13,317 bases of DNA from a bacterium (GTDB taxonomy: Bacteria; Desulfobacterota; Anaeroferrophillalia; Anaeroferrophillales; Tharpellaceae), in contig JAOZKP010000052.1 of assembly GCA_029935295.1 (NCBI GenBank), forward strand, positions 1 through 13,317. Reading direction: 5' to 3'. The position numbers and the translations under genes were made by a program. Positions 13,275-13,317 of the stretch are shown here, piece by piece (the stretch's first letter is position 1; the number at the start of each line of letters is the position of its first letter). The notes beneath the pieces are model-generated. The model worked only from the letters and a program-made list of their open reading frames with translations, had not been told where the DNA came from and made no database searches.

Positions 13275-13317
13275 ATGCAATGTGACCGGTGTGGTGAAAC
13301 CATTGACCCCTGTGACG
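13275..13317 (+). CDS. Start of a Cys-rich (zinc-ribbon-like) protein, cut by the window edge
   Basis: Only 14 codons are visible: MQCDRCGETIDPCD. The CxxCG motif near the N-terminus, followed by another cysteine, suggests a metal-binding ribbon. AAGGAT lies at 13261-13266, eight bases before the ATG. The rest is outside the window and no family can be named. Confidence 0.5.
   Translation, partial: MQCDRCGETIDPCD

Noticed and set aside
1..13317. CRISPR arrays, insertion sequences, tRNA or rRNA genes
   Set aside because: No regularly spaced direct repeats, transposase-like frames, terminal inverted repeats around a gene, or tRNA/rRNA-like sequence were seen on reading both strands.

Overview
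The window looks like a respiratory-chain chromosomal segment from an anaerobic deltaproteobacterium of the Desulfuromonas/Geobacter type. The evidence is two long multiheme c-type cytochromes plus a third cytochrome fusion, and the clustering of nuoA, hemL and a split F0 operon (atpZ-atpI-atpB-atpE without F1 genes). As I recall, a similar arrangement occurs in Geobacter sulfurreducens. Coding DNA is moderately GC-rich and the spacers are strongly AT-rich. No mobile element, CRISPR array, tRNA or rRNA gene was seen.

Layout: (1) 26-382, minus: nuoA, first gene of a complex I operon running off the left edge, with a good sigma70-type promoter at 498-526. (2) 383-782: AT-rich divergent control region. 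(3) 783-2996, plus: a NapC/NrfH-anchored cytochrome of 737 residues with 16 canonical heme motifs and three irregular ones, closed by a perfect 13-bp-stem terminator. (4) 3261-3833, plus: a two-helix membrane protein with a SHOCT-like tail. (5) 3826-5274, minus: a secreted 5'-nucleotidase-like/cytochrome c554-like fusion whose reading frame contains an in-frame UGA at codon 48. (6) 5424-7457, plus: an unrecognised alpha-solenoid-like protein. (7) 7577-8860: hemL with its own promoter. (8) 9002-10926: atpZ, atpI, atpB, atpE and a terminator. (9) 11187-13070: a nine-heme c-type/b-type membrane cytochrome fusion with CbcL-like architecture, then a terminator. (10) The start of a Cys-rich (CxxC) protein at the right edge.

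The most notable observation is item 5. An ordinary ORF call starts at a TTG at 5088 and gives 420 residues with no signal peptide and no ribosome binding site. Reading through the UGA at 5133-5131 gives 482 residues with a strong Shine-Dalgarno, a signal peptide and a Cys-Gly-Sec motif where I expect Cys-Gly-Cys in relatives. Immediately 3' of the UGA is a hairpin with the GGUCUG apical loop at exactly the distance (18 nt) found in the E. coli fdhF SECIS. I infer that this is a selenoprotein: a redox-active, exported multiheme cytochrome fusion.

Together the genes link NADH oxidation (complex I), quinone-to-periplasm electron transfer (the NapC-type and b/c-type cytochromes), the proton or sodium motive force (F0 sector) and tetrapyrrole supply for hemes (HemL). 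That common role is inferred from content; no shared operon covers them all.
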